Source of the DNA: Thermoleophilia bacterium | Lineage (GTDB): Bacteria > Actinomycetota > Thermoleophilia > Miltoncostaeales > Miltoncostaeaceae | DNA length: 20,781 nt | Assembly: GCA_017882555.1 (NCBI GenBank) | Contig: JADGPH010000095.1 | Span: 1-20,781 of the forward strand | Reading direction: 5' to 3' | Shown: in pieces, positions 1 to 6,078 of the stretch | How the letters are laid out: the number at the start of each line of letters is the position of its first letter | How positions within the stretch are numbered: the first letter of the stretch is position 1 | The notes under the pieces: generated by a model | What the model saw: only the letters and a program-made list of their open reading frames with translations | Databases searched by the model: none | What the model was told of the DNA's origin: nothing | Translations under genes and position numbers: made by a program

Positions 1-215
1 GCGAGACCTGCCGTCAGGGCCCACTCAAGGTGGCAGTGCGCATCGACGAAACCGGGCGCCAGGATGGAATCGCCCAGGTCTCGAACGCCGACCTTGGGGT
101 ATCTGCCTCGAAGCGCGTCAGGGCTGCCTAGGGCGGCAATGCGTCCGTCAACCACCAGTACCGCTCCGGGACTCACTACCGGACCGTCGCCAGGGACGAC
201 CCGGGCCGCGATCAG
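1..215 (-). CDS. Amidohydrolase, N-terminal part (gene runs off the left edge)
   Basis: The reverse strand encodes about 71 residues typical of the start of a metal-dependent amidohydrolase. A small beta-sandwich segment (LIAARVVPGDG, then VVDGRIAALG) leads to LAPGFVDAHCHLEW, which carries the HxH metal-binding motif that opens the TIM barrel. The rest lies outside the window. The start is unresolved: the frame is open upstream into tatA, but I find no ATG, GTG or TTG at a sensible place. Homology begins at a CTG (213-215), 7 bases after the tatA stop, so the end given here is provisional. Since the window carries futalosine-pathway genes, aminodeoxyfutalosine deaminase (MqnX), an amidohydrolase, is one possible identity. 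Cytosine/guanine-deaminase-like or other amidohydrolases are equally compatible with so short a piece. Confidence 0.7.
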   Translation of the reverse strand, partial: MIAARVVPGDGPVVSPGAVLVVDGRIAALGSPDALRGRYPKVGVRDLGDSILAPGFVDAHCHLEWALTAGL

Positions 216-222
216 AAGGACG

Positions 223-438
223 TCAGTGGTGCTCGACGTCGTGTGTATCCACGGGCTTGGTGGGCACCTCGGGCGGCGGAGGAGGAATCGGGGTCGACTC
301 GTCGCCGGAAATGCCCTTCTTGAACTCGCGGGCGCTGCTTCCGAGACTCCGACCGAGTTCAGGGAGCCGCTTGGCCCCGAAGAGCACCAGCACGATGATC
401 AACACGATAAAGAGGTGGAGGGGAGTGATGTCCAACAA
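223..438 (-). CDS. tatA: Sec-independent protein translocase subunit TatA
   Basis: This is a 70-71 aa protein with the TatA plan. A short N-terminal membrane helix (about residues 6-18, LHLFIVLIIVLVLFG) is followed by the signature FGAKRLPELGRSLG hinge and amphipathic helix, an EFKKG segment and a proline-rich acidic tail (PPPPPEVP). TatA oligomers form the pore that moves folded twin-arginine proteins across the membrane. The start is one of two adjacent TTG codons (436-438 or 433-435). A purine-rich AAAGGCGAGG at 441-450 lies just upstream, and the second TTG gives the better spacing. The gene diverges from the membrane-protein gene that begins at 495. Other Tat components are not in the window; the Rieske protein encoded at 10164 is a plausible client. 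Confidence 0.9.
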   Translation of the reverse strand: MLDITPLHLFIVLIIVLVLFGAKRLPELGRSLGSSAREFKKGISGDESTPIPPPPPEVPTKPVDTHDVEHH

Positions 439-486
439 CGCCTCGCCTTTGCGTGAAGGTCCAAGCCCCGGACCGCAGACGGACTC

Positions 487-492
487 AGGGTA
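487..492 (-). promoter_or_regulatory. Candidate -10 element for tatA
   Basis: On the minus strand TACCCT (492 down to 487) fits the actinobacterial TANNNT -10 pattern. It would start transcription near 480, leaving a leader of about 42 nt that includes the tatA ribosome binding site. No clear -35 is seen. Confidence 0.3.
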
Positions 493-494
493 GC

Positions 495-923
495 ATGACG
501 ACTGTGACCGCCTTGAATCGCAGCTCCCGACCGCGTCGCATCGACGCCATCGCGGCCACATGGGGCGGTCTTGCCGGCGGAATCGGACTGATCGTCTCCG
601 GACCTCGCGAGCTGCCGGTGCGTATCGCCATCGTCCTGATCGTCGGATGCGTGGCGGGGTTTCTGACGGGCGTGCGCGCCATCCGCAACCGGGTAGCGAA
701 CGCAGCTGCGGCATGGGCGATCGCAAACATCCTGTACGTCGCCTTTGTTGCCGCCGCTACGGTCGTGCACCAGATCAACGGGCGGCACGCACCGGCATTT
801 GCCCCCGGGGGACTTGCGCGGTGGACCGAGGTCACCCTGATCGGCCTGGTGGCAACAGTCGTTGGGGGAGGGATCGCGAACTCGTTACTCCGGCCCGCAA
901 GCCGGCGCTCGAACTACTCCTGA
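495..923 (+). CDS. Small four-helix membrane protein, unknown function
   Basis: The protein has 142 aa. After a basic N-terminus (NRSSRPRR, about residues 7-14) there are four hydrophobic segments: near residues 19-35, 40-60, 71-92 and 114-131. A short polar loop with HQINGRHAP lies between the third and fourth, and the C-terminus is basic and serine-rich. I recognise no family motif, so no function is proposed. The ATG at 495 is chosen because CAGGG (486-490) lies just before it; an in-frame ATG at 453 would add 14 basic residues and is less likely. The gene converges on dcd and overlaps its 3' end by 10 bases (914-923). Confidence 0.7.
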   Translation: MTTVTALNRSSRPRRIDAIAATWGGLAGGIGLIVSGPRELPVRIAIVLIVGCVAGFLTGVRAIRNRVANAAAAWAIANILYVAFVAAATVVHQINGRHAPAFAPGGLARWTEVTLIGLVATVVGGGIANSLLRPASRRSNYS

Positions 924-1471
924 CCGGGGAAGTTCTTGTAGTACTCGGACGCGGTCGGGCCCACTTGGCCCTGGTACTTCCCGCGATAGGGGTTGTCGAC
1001 GGGGGTGGTCAGCGTGAGGAATGAGATCTGGCCGATGGGCATGCGGGGGTAGATCGTGATCGGCAGCCGCGCGACGTTCGAGAGTTCCAGCGTGATCTGG
1101 CCATCCCAACCCGGATCGATGTATCCCGCCGTCGAATGAATCAGCAGGCCGAGCCGGCCCAGGCTCGATTTGCCCTCCAGCCGGGCCACCAGATCATCCG
1201 GAATGCTCACCCGTTCGAGCGTTGATCCGAGGACAAACTCGCCGGGGTGCAAGATGAACGGCTCGTCATCGACCATGGTCACGATGTCGGTCAGATCCTG
1301 CGAGGGGCGACGGACATCGATGAACGGCTGACGATTGTTTTGAAACACCCGAAACTCGGATGACACTCGAACATCGACCGAGGACGGCTGCACGAGGGAC
1401 GGGTCATAGGGGTCGATCCCCAACCGCCCTGAGGCGAGGTATTCGCGGATCGTGCGATCAGAGAGAACCAT
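914..1471 (-). CDS. dcd: dCTP deaminase, probably bifunctional (dUMP-forming)
   Basis: Deaminates dCTP; in the actinobacterial/archaeal bifunctional type it also hydrolyses the triphosphate, giving dUMP for thymidylate synthesis. The 185-aa protein follows the mycobacterial enzyme almost throughout. It begins MVLSDRTIRE, then has GIDPYDPSLVQPSSVDVR, FILHPGEFVLGSTLE, EGKSSLGRLGLL, HSTAGYIDPGW, ITLELSNVA, PIGQ and a C-terminal KYQGQVGPT lid. S102, R106 and E129 sit at the spacing of S111, R115 and catalytic E138 of the E. coli enzyme. The ATG at 1471 matches the family N-terminus; an upstream in-frame start at 1504 would add 11 unconserved residues. A separate dUTPase gene is not seen here. Bifunctionality is inferred from resemblance only. 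Confidence 0.93.
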   Translation of the reverse strand: MVLSDRTIREYLASGRLGIDPYDPSLVQPSSVDVRVSSEFRVFQNNRQPFIDVRRPSQDLTDIVTMVDDEPFILHPGEFVLGSTLERVSIPDDLVARLEGKSSLGRLGLLIHSTAGYIDPGWDGQITLELSNVARLPITIYPRMPIGQISFLTLTTPVDNPYRGKYQGQVGPTASEYYKNFPGQE

Positions 1472-1480
1472 GCGGCCTTG

Positions 1481-1486
1481 AGCGTA
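1481..1486 (-). promoter_or_regulatory. Candidate -10 element for dcd (near-leaderless)
   Basis: On the minus strand TACGCT (1486 down to 1481) lies 9 nt before the dcd ATG. The surrounding GGTACGCTCA is repeated exactly at the -10 of the gene starting at 18526. Transcription would begin at or within 1-3 nt of the start codon. Confidence 0.4.
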
Positions 1487-1508
1487 CCCACCGGAGCGTG
1501 CCATCCGC

Positions 1509-1514
1509 TACCCT
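1509..1514 (+). promoter_or_regulatory. Candidate -10 element for leaderless lipA transcript
   Basis: TACCCT (TANNNT) is followed by exactly 7 nt and then the GTG at 1522, the spacing expected for a leaderless mRNA. No Shine-Dalgarno sequence precedes that GTG, which supports leaderless initiation. Confidence 0.4.
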
Positions 1515-1521
1515 CACATCC

Positions 1522-2571
1522 GTGGACTTTGATCGTGGGTTTCGCATCCATGGCCCCGTTGACGCCCAGGTCGAGGCGGCGGTGCGCGACGCGCAGGCGA
1601 TCGGGCGACTGCCCGATGTCCTCCTCGGCGAACGGCTGATCGGTACGGGGCCCGTGGACCGGCTCGAGCTGGTCGATGTCAGCGCCGCTGAGCTTGGTCA
1701 GCTCATCCGCACCGAACGACTACCCCGTTGGGTGATCGCGAAGAACCCCATCTCGGGTGGCTTCGTCCAGACCAATGCCCTGATGCGCAACAAGAGTCTG
1801 ACGACCGTATGCCAAGAGGCCGCGTGTCCGAACATCGGGCGCTGTTGGTCGCGGCTGACCGCCACCTTCATGATCGCCGGGAGCAACTGCACCCGTGGGT
1901 GTCGCTTCTGCAATATCGCCACCGCTCGCCCGATCGGCCCGCCCGACCCCGACGAGCCGGTACGTGTCGCCGAGGCGGCCGCGCAGATGAACCTGCGGTT
2001 TGTCGTCGTCACCGCCGTCGCCCGCGACGATCTCCCCGATGGTGGAGCCGAGCACTTCGCTGCCACCATCCGTGCACTGCGTGACCGCAACCCCGACATC
2101 AAGGTCGAGGTGTTAATTCCCGACCTGCGCGGGTCACGTGAGGCCCTTGACATCGTGATCGATGCTGCGCCCGACGTCTTGAACCACAACACAGAAACGG
2201 TGCCGCGCCTCTACAGCCGCGTCCGCCCCGGTGCACGCTACGCGCGCACACTGGAGTTGCTGGCGCGCTCGGCGGCCTCGGGTTTGCGCACCAAGACCGG
2301 GATCATGGTGGGCCTGGGTGAACGGCTCCCGGAGATCACTACCGTGTTCTCCGACCTCGTCGCGGTCGGATGCGAGTTGGTCACGGTGGGGCAGTACCTG
2401 CGCCCGAGCCCGGCACATCTGCCGGTGGCCCGTTTCTATGCCCCCGCCGAGTACGGGGCACTCGCGGCGCGGGGTCATCAGCTGGGCCTGAGTCACGTTG
2501 AGGCCGGACCGCTGGTGCGATCGTCGTTCGAAGCGGACCGCGTTGCTGAGCTCGGAGCGGTCGCGGTCTGA
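1522..2571 (+). CDS. lipA: Lipoyl synthase, radical SAM, with unusual N-terminal extension
   Basis: Inserts two sulfurs into protein-bound octanoyl groups to form the lipoyl cofactor. The 349-aa protein has the auxiliary-cluster motif CQEAACPNIGRC (C97, C102, C108), the radical-SAM motif CTRGCRFC (C123, C127, C130), VVVTAVARDDLPDGG, NHNTETVPRLY, TKTGIMVGLGE, TVGQYLRPS and the C-terminal RSSF that supplies the serine ligand to the auxiliary cluster. The first ~66 residues before LPRWV are longer than usual; they contain GPVD and GRLPDVLLGE, which loosely recall the start of LipB (octanoyltransferase). GTG 1522 is preferred because a TANNNT box lies 7 nt upstream; an in-frame start at 1360 would run back through dcd. 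No lipB is in the window. Confidence 0.93.
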   Translation: MDFDRGFRIHGPVDAQVEAAVRDAQAIGRLPDVLLGERLIGTGPVDRLELVDVSAAELGQLIRTERLPRWVIAKNPISGGFVQTNALMRNKSLTTVCQEAACPNIGRCWSRLTATFMIAGSNCTRGCRFCNIATARPIGPPDPDEPVRVAEAAAQMNLRFVVVTAVARDDLPDGGAEHFAATIRALRDRNPDIKVEVLIPDLRGSREALDIVIDAAPDVLNHNTETVPRLYSRVRPGARYARTLELLARSAASGLRTKTGIMVGLGERLPEITTVFSDLVAVGCELVTVGQYLRPSPAHLPVARFYAPAEYGALAARGHQLGLSHVEAGPLVRSSFEADRVAELGAVAV

Positions 2572-2688
2572 TCGCGGTGTGTGGCTCGCCCGGTGCCGGG
2601 TTTGGCCAAGAGCTAACCGAGAGCACACCCAGACCTGGCCAACGGCCGGGATAATCACGCGCGTCACCGGGAGATCGGTCCCTTCGGC
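2572..2688. other. Part of the lipA to zinc-ribbon-gene gap
   Basis: No gene is supported here. A weak CCCG/CGGG hairpin followed by TTT lies just after the lipA stop (around 2588-2603) and could be a modest terminator, but its stem is only 4 bp. The rest of the gap (2689-2786) holds a sigma-28-like promoter and the ribosome binding site of the next gene. Confidence 0.3.
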
Positions 2689-2715
2689 TTAAGTCCCTCG
2701 CACGGACGCCGATAC
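2689..2715 (+). promoter_or_regulatory. Sigma-28 (FliA/WhiG-type) promoter candidate
   Basis: TTAAGTCC (2689-2696), an 11-nt spacer, and GCCGATAC (2708-2715) match the flagellar sigma-28 consensus TAAAGTTT-N11-GCCGATAA. The -10 agrees at 7 of 8 positions and the -35 at 5 of 8, with the exact spacer. Transcription would start near 2722, about 65 nt before the ATG at 2787. No other promoter in the window looks like this. Confidence 0.5.
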
Positions 2716-2786
2716 CCAGGGTGTCGATACGGGAAGCGGCGACCGATGGTCACCGACACGGGCTCGGCAGAACGAGGACGCGATCA

Positions 2787-3209
2787 ATGAGCGACTACCG
2801 CACCAAGAAGATCTCCCTGCCCAGCGGACAGATGATCGAGATCATCTACCTCATCGATCCCGACGTGCCTCCCACTCCAACCGGCAGCCAACCGGCAGCG
2901 GCGCCGCTCGGCACCGAACTGCCACTGCACTGCTGCCCGAAGTGCTCCAGCGATCTTGTGTATCCGCTCACCTGGCAAGAGTGTGACGGCGGTACGTGGA
3001 CGATGGAGCGCCGTTGCCCGAACTGCGAGTGGCACCACGTCGGATCATTCGATCAAGCCGCGGTCGAGCCCTTTGACGACATGATCGAACTCGGCACCGA
3101 AGAACTCTTGATGGACCTGCGCACGTGGAGTCATTCCAACATGACCGACGACATCGAGCGCCTGATCACGGCCATCAACGGCGATCTGATCCTGCCGCTC
3201 GACTTCTAG
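2787..3209 (+). CDS. Zinc-ribbon protein, unknown function
   Basis: This 140-aa soluble acidic protein opens with SDYRTKKISLPSGQMIEIIYL and a proline-rich stretch (about residues 26-40). A four-cysteine zinc ribbon follows: C50-P-K-C53 and C77-P-N-C80, with an extra C49. The remainder, about residues 81-140, is acidic and probably helical, with a conserved-looking TEELLMDLRTW and DDIERLITAINGDLI. There are no membrane segments. The ATG at 2787 is preceded by GAGGAC (2774-2779). An upstream in-frame ATG at 2721 is unlikely, because it coincides with the predicted transcription start of the sigma-28-like promoter at 2689-2715. I do not recognise the family. If the promoter is real, the protein belongs to a motility or developmental regulon. 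Confidence 0.8.
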   Translation: MSDYRTKKISLPSGQMIEIIYLIDPDVPPTPTGSQPAAAPLGTELPLHCCPKCSSDLVYPLTWQECDGGTWTMERRCPNCEWHHVGSFDQAAVEPFDDMIELGTEELLMDLRTWSHSNMTDDIERLITAINGDLILPLDF

Positions 3210-3244
3210 CGCGCCCGCGCGACCACATTCGCGCGCCGCTGCAC

Positions 3245-3250
3245 TAGGAT
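3245..3250 (+). promoter_or_regulatory. Candidate -10 element for leaderless rhodanese transcript
   Basis: TAGGAT (TANNNT) ends 8 nt before the ATG at 3259, and no Shine-Dalgarno sequence intervenes. This is the same arrangement as seen before lipA and the genes at 8421 and 18526. Confidence 0.35.
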
Positions 3251-3258
3251 CCACGGCG

Positions 3259-3579
3259 ATGCGGGAGCTGACGCCAACCGAGGTATACGACGCGTGGCAG
3301 GCCGGCGAGGTGACGATCGTTGACGTCCGCGAACAGGACGAACACGACCGGACGAGTATCCCCGAAGTGCCGCTCTTTCCCATGAGCACGCTGCGCGATC
3401 ACCTCGACGAACTCCCCGACGGACCACTGGTGATTCTGTGCCGCTCAGGGGTCCGCAGCGCCCAGGTCGCGGGCTATCTCGACGAGCTCGGCACTCGTGT
3501 CGAGGTGGCGAACCTCGACGGCGGCATCATCGGGTGGGCGAACGAGGGCTTGCCCTACGAGGGCGAGCCGCCCCGCTAG
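3259..3579 (+). CDS. Single-domain rhodanese-like protein
   Basis: The 106 aa form one rhodanese domain. LTPTEVYDAWQ is the N-terminal helix, VTIVDVREQDEHD the CH2A-type strand and turn, and VILCRSGVRS the active-site loop with C61 as the sulfur-carrying cysteine. NLDGGIIGWANEGLPYE closes the domain. Such proteins move sulfane sulfur as a persulfide (thiosulfate sulfurtransferase or sulfur-relay carrier); the true donor and acceptor cannot be read from sequence. The CRSGxR loop has the six-residue length of sulfurtransferases rather than the seven of Cdc25-type phosphatases. It converges on mqnC, and the two stop codons share the palindrome CTAG (3576-3579). Confidence 0.88.
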   Translation: MRELTPTEVYDAWQAGEVTIVDVREQDEHDRTSIPEVPLFPMSTLRDHLDELPDGPLVILCRSGVRSAQVAGYLDELGTRVEVANLDGGIIGWANEGLPYEGEPPR

Positions 3580-4709
3580 GCCGCGTAGCGCTTGACGACG
3601 CGGTAGGCCGTGTCGCGCTGGACCGCCACGCGCCCGGTGGCCTCGATCGCGGATACCATCCGCGCGGTGTCGAGTTGAAACGCGGTCCCCGCCGCCCGCA
3701 CGACGTTTTCCTCGATCATGATCGAGCCCATATCGTCGCACCCGAACTCGAGCGCGAGCTGGCCGATGCGCAGACCTTGGGTCACCCATGACGACTGGAA
3801 GTGCGTGAAGTTGTCGAGGTACAAGCGACTCACGGCAAGCATCATCAGGTAGTCGGCGGCCGTCGTGTGCTGATGGTCGTCGCCGCGCCGCGAACCGCCG
3901 CCCGACTGATAGCTCCAGCACACGAATGCCCGGAATCCGGGCTGCTCATCCTGCAGCTCGCGCAGACGGCGCAGGTGCTCGACGCGCTCTTCGAGGGTGT
4001 CCACGGTCCCGTACATCATCGTGGCTGAGGACGACAGCCCCTGACGGTGGGCCTCGCGCATGACGCCGAGCCACTCGTCGGTCGTGGTCTTGCGAGGAGC
4101 AATAATCTGGCGCACGCGATCGACCAGAATTTCCGCGCCGCCCCCCGGAATCGAGTCGAGCCCGGCACGGCGTAGGCGCGCAATGGTCTCCTGGAGCGAC
4201 AGCTTTGAGTACGTGCCAATGTGGAGGACCTCAGACGGGGAGAGGGCATGCAGGTGGATCGGGTACTGGGCCTTGATTGAGCCAAAGAGGTCTTCGTAGT
4301 ACTCGATCCGCAGACCCGGATGATGTCCGCCCTGCAGCAGGAGTGCGGTTCCGCCGAGGGCGAGCGTCTCCTCGATCTTGCGAAAAATCACCGACTTCGG
4401 AAGGACGTAGCCCTCCGGGTCACGGGGAAGCCGATAGAAGGCGCAGAAATCACAATCGGTCACACAGAAGTTCGTGTAGTTCACATTGCGATCGATAATG
4501 AACGTGACCTCATCGGGGTTCGTCACTCGATCCCGGACGGCACGCGCGGCAGCACCAACGCGCACCAAGTCACGGCTGCGCAGCAGGGCGAGAGCATCCT
4601 CATCGGTCAGACGCTCGCCCGTGAGGGCGCGCTCCAAGGCGATCGTGGCGGCGGTATCGGGTGCAACGGTGGTCATCGTGACGTCGTGGTCCTTCGTATG
4701 ATCGGTCAA
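3576..4709 (-). CDS. mqnC: Cyclic dehypoxanthinyl futalosine synthase (radical SAM)
   Basis: In the futalosine route to menaquinone, MqnC cyclises dehypoxanthine futalosine to cyclic DHFL. The 377-aa protein has the MqnC/MqnE family motif NVNYTNFCVTDCDFCAFYR, with radical-SAM cysteines C82, C86 and C89. LLLQGGHHPGLRIEYYEDLF, HLHALSPSEV, GGGAEIL, MMYGTVDTLEERVEHLRRLRELQ and a C-terminal LDNFTHFQSSWVTQG/LEFGCDDMGSIMIEENVV follow. The motif spacing and NYTNFC favour MqnC over MqnE. The start is either TTG at 4709, whose TTGA overlaps the mqnA stop, or ATG at 4676, which removes 11 residues that look unconserved. It is the last gene of the operon. Confidence 0.93.
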   Translation of the reverse strand: MTDHTKDHDVTMTTVAPDTAATIALERALTGERLTDEDALALLRSRDLVRVGAAARAVRDRVTNPDEVTFIIDRNVNYTNFCVTDCDFCAFYRLPRDPEGYVLPKSVIFRKIEETLALGGTALLLQGGHHPGLRIEYYEDLFGSIKAQYPIHLHALSPSEVLHIGTYSKLSLQETIARLRRAGLDSIPGGGAEILVDRVRQIIAPRKTTTDEWLGVMREAHRQGLSSSATMMYGTVDTLEERVEHLRRLRELQDEQPGFRAFVCWSYQSGGGSRRGDDHQHTTAADYLMMLAVSRLYLDNFTHFQSSWVTQGLRIGQLALEFGCDDMGSIMIEENVVRAAGTAFQLDTARMVSAIEATGRVAVQRDTAYRVVKRYAA

Positions 4710-5533
4710 CCCGCGTGCGCGGCGAGCAACTCGGGAACCTGCGCTAATTGTCCCGCCTCGCGCGCCAAACGCAAGAACTCATTGAGCCCCCGGCGCTCTG
4801 TCGCTCCGAAACCGTACCCCAGACGGCGGAAGTACGCCGCAATAAAGTCCTCGGGAAACGGAAACCGGACGGCTGCGGCGCGCACCACTGCGTCGGGATC
4901 ACGTGCGTAGTGCTCTTGGGCATCGGTTAACAGACGTCGCAGTTCACCGAGGATCGCTCGCTGCGGCGGTGCCAGATCTGCCCGCGCCGCCCAGACGGCA
5001 AAGACCATCGGCAAGCCGGTACGCGCCTGCCAGCGTTCGCCGAGATCGGTCGCGTACGGCGCGAACGGGGCACGACCCCCCTCGAGGGCCTCGTCACCAA
5101 TGAGCAGGACCGCGTCATGGTCATCAAGCGCCGCGCGCGGCGTGCTCGAGAGTGGCTGAAACTCCGGGTCGGGACCGAGGAGCACACGCAACAGCGCCAC
5201 CGAGGTGGCGCTGTGCGGCGTCAGCGCGACCGAGCTGATCTCCGTGAACGGCACACGCGAGAACACAAGAATTGAATCGACTGCACCGGCTGCCGAAATA
5301 GATGCCACCGGCACTAACTCCAACTCAGCCGAATGGCGCGCAAACTCAATCGAGGACATCGCAGAGACATCGAGTTGACCGCCGATGACGGCGCGATTGA
5401 GTATTGTCGGCACCCCATCGGTGAACGCGAATTCCGGTCCGCCGGCGAGTTCCAGGTGGTGGTAGAGCGGGTACATGTTCAGCGCGGCAATCCGACCCAC
5501 CCGCAGCACCGGGGACGCGCCGGACTCGGTCAC
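4706..5533 (-). CDS. mqnA: Chorismate dehydratase
   Basis: Removes water from chorismate to give 3-enolpyruvyl-benzoate, the entry step of the futalosine pathway. The 275-aa protein has the periplasmic-binding-protein-like fold of the family. Recognisable segments are VGRIAALNMYPLYHHLE, PTILNRAVIGGQLDVSAMSSIEFAR, LVPVASISAAGAVDSILVFS, VALTPHSATSVALLRVLL, a VLLIGDEAL strand and TGLPMVFAVWAAR. It has no signal peptide, as expected for a cytoplasmic enzyme. The GTG start (5533) overlaps the stop of the preceding gene as GTGA, so translation is likely coupled. It lies directly upstream of mqnC in the same operon. Confidence 0.92.
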   Translation of the reverse strand: MTESGASPVLRVGRIAALNMYPLYHHLELAGGPEFAFTDGVPTILNRAVIGGQLDVSAMSSIEFARHSAELELVPVASISAAGAVDSILVFSRVPFTEISSVALTPHSATSVALLRVLLGPDPEFQPLSSTPRAALDDHDAVLLIGDEALEGGRAPFAPYATDLGERWQARTGLPMVFAVWAARADLAPPQRAILGELRRLLTDAQEHYARDPDAVVRAAAVRFPFPEDFIAAYFRRLGYGFGATERRGLNEFLRLAREAGQLAQVPELLAAHAG

Positions 5534-6078
5534 CGCGCCACCGCCTGGCGTCCCACCGCATGGGCAAGTCCGAGCACATCGGTGGGGTCACTCGCGGGGA
5601 CCTGCCAGTCATCGGCACCAAACGCCACCGCGATCTGGGCGGCGGCCGGACCGAGATGGACCCAGTCGGGGCGCACCAACGTCGTGGCCGGAAGGACGTA
5701 CCGCGCAAGGGCAATGACGACCAGATCCTCGACGCCCCATGATCCCGGGCGGCTCTCGTTGCCCTCGGCCGGACGCGGCGAGACCGCCCTCAGGAGACCT
5801 GTCCGACCTGCGAGCTCGCCGAGTGCAATCAAGCGATCAACCGTGTGTGCGGCGGGAATGCCCGCACCGTAGAAGACCGCCGCTTCACTCGGAGTGCCCG
5901 CCGCATGCGCGACGTGATGAATATCGAGGCTCTGCTCGTGGTCCCCGTCGACCACCCAATCGAGCGGCGCCGGGTCGCGTGAATAGGTGATGGTCCCACC
6001 GGGCGCCACGCCGACCAATCGCGCGGCGCGCAAGGGATCCGGCGGCTCCAGCAACCCGATCAATTCGTCCCGCGTCAT
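5530..6078 (-). CDS. MqnE/MqnC-related protein lacking the radical-SAM cysteines
   Basis: The 182-aa product contains no cysteine at all. From about residue 69 onward it resembles the C-terminal half of aminofutalosine synthase MqnE. FYGAGIPAAHTVDRLIALGEL corresponds to the yGhvet.e.RvdhL..LReLQ region, GVEDLVVIALARYVL to the ddLr.iAvaRl.Ld region, and DWVHLGPAAAQIAVAFGADD to the W...G...aQ.al.fGadD region. Residues 28-34 (GTITYSR) recall the strand preceding the cluster loop, but the CxxxCxxC loop and most of the core are gone. The ATG overlaps the upstream stop (ATGA) and its stop overlaps mqnA (GTGA), so it is an intact operon member, not an obvious frameshift relic. Function unknown; an accessory or scaffolding role is a guess. 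Confidence 0.75.
   Translation of the reverse strand: MTRDELIGLLEPPDPLRAARLVGVAPGGTITYSRDPAPLDWVVDGDHEQSLDIHHVAHAAGTPSEAAVFYGAGIPAAHTVDRLIALGELAGRTGLLRAVSPRPAEGNESRPGSWGVEDLVVIALARYVLPATTLVRPDWVHLGPAAAQIAVAFGADDWQVPASDPTDVLGLAHAVGRQAVAR

Noticed and set aside
5530..6078. Idea that the MqnE-like gene is a frameshift fragment of a full mqnE
   Set aside because: Its start and stop both form overlaps with intact neighbours and no remnant of a radical-SAM core is seen in other frames around it.
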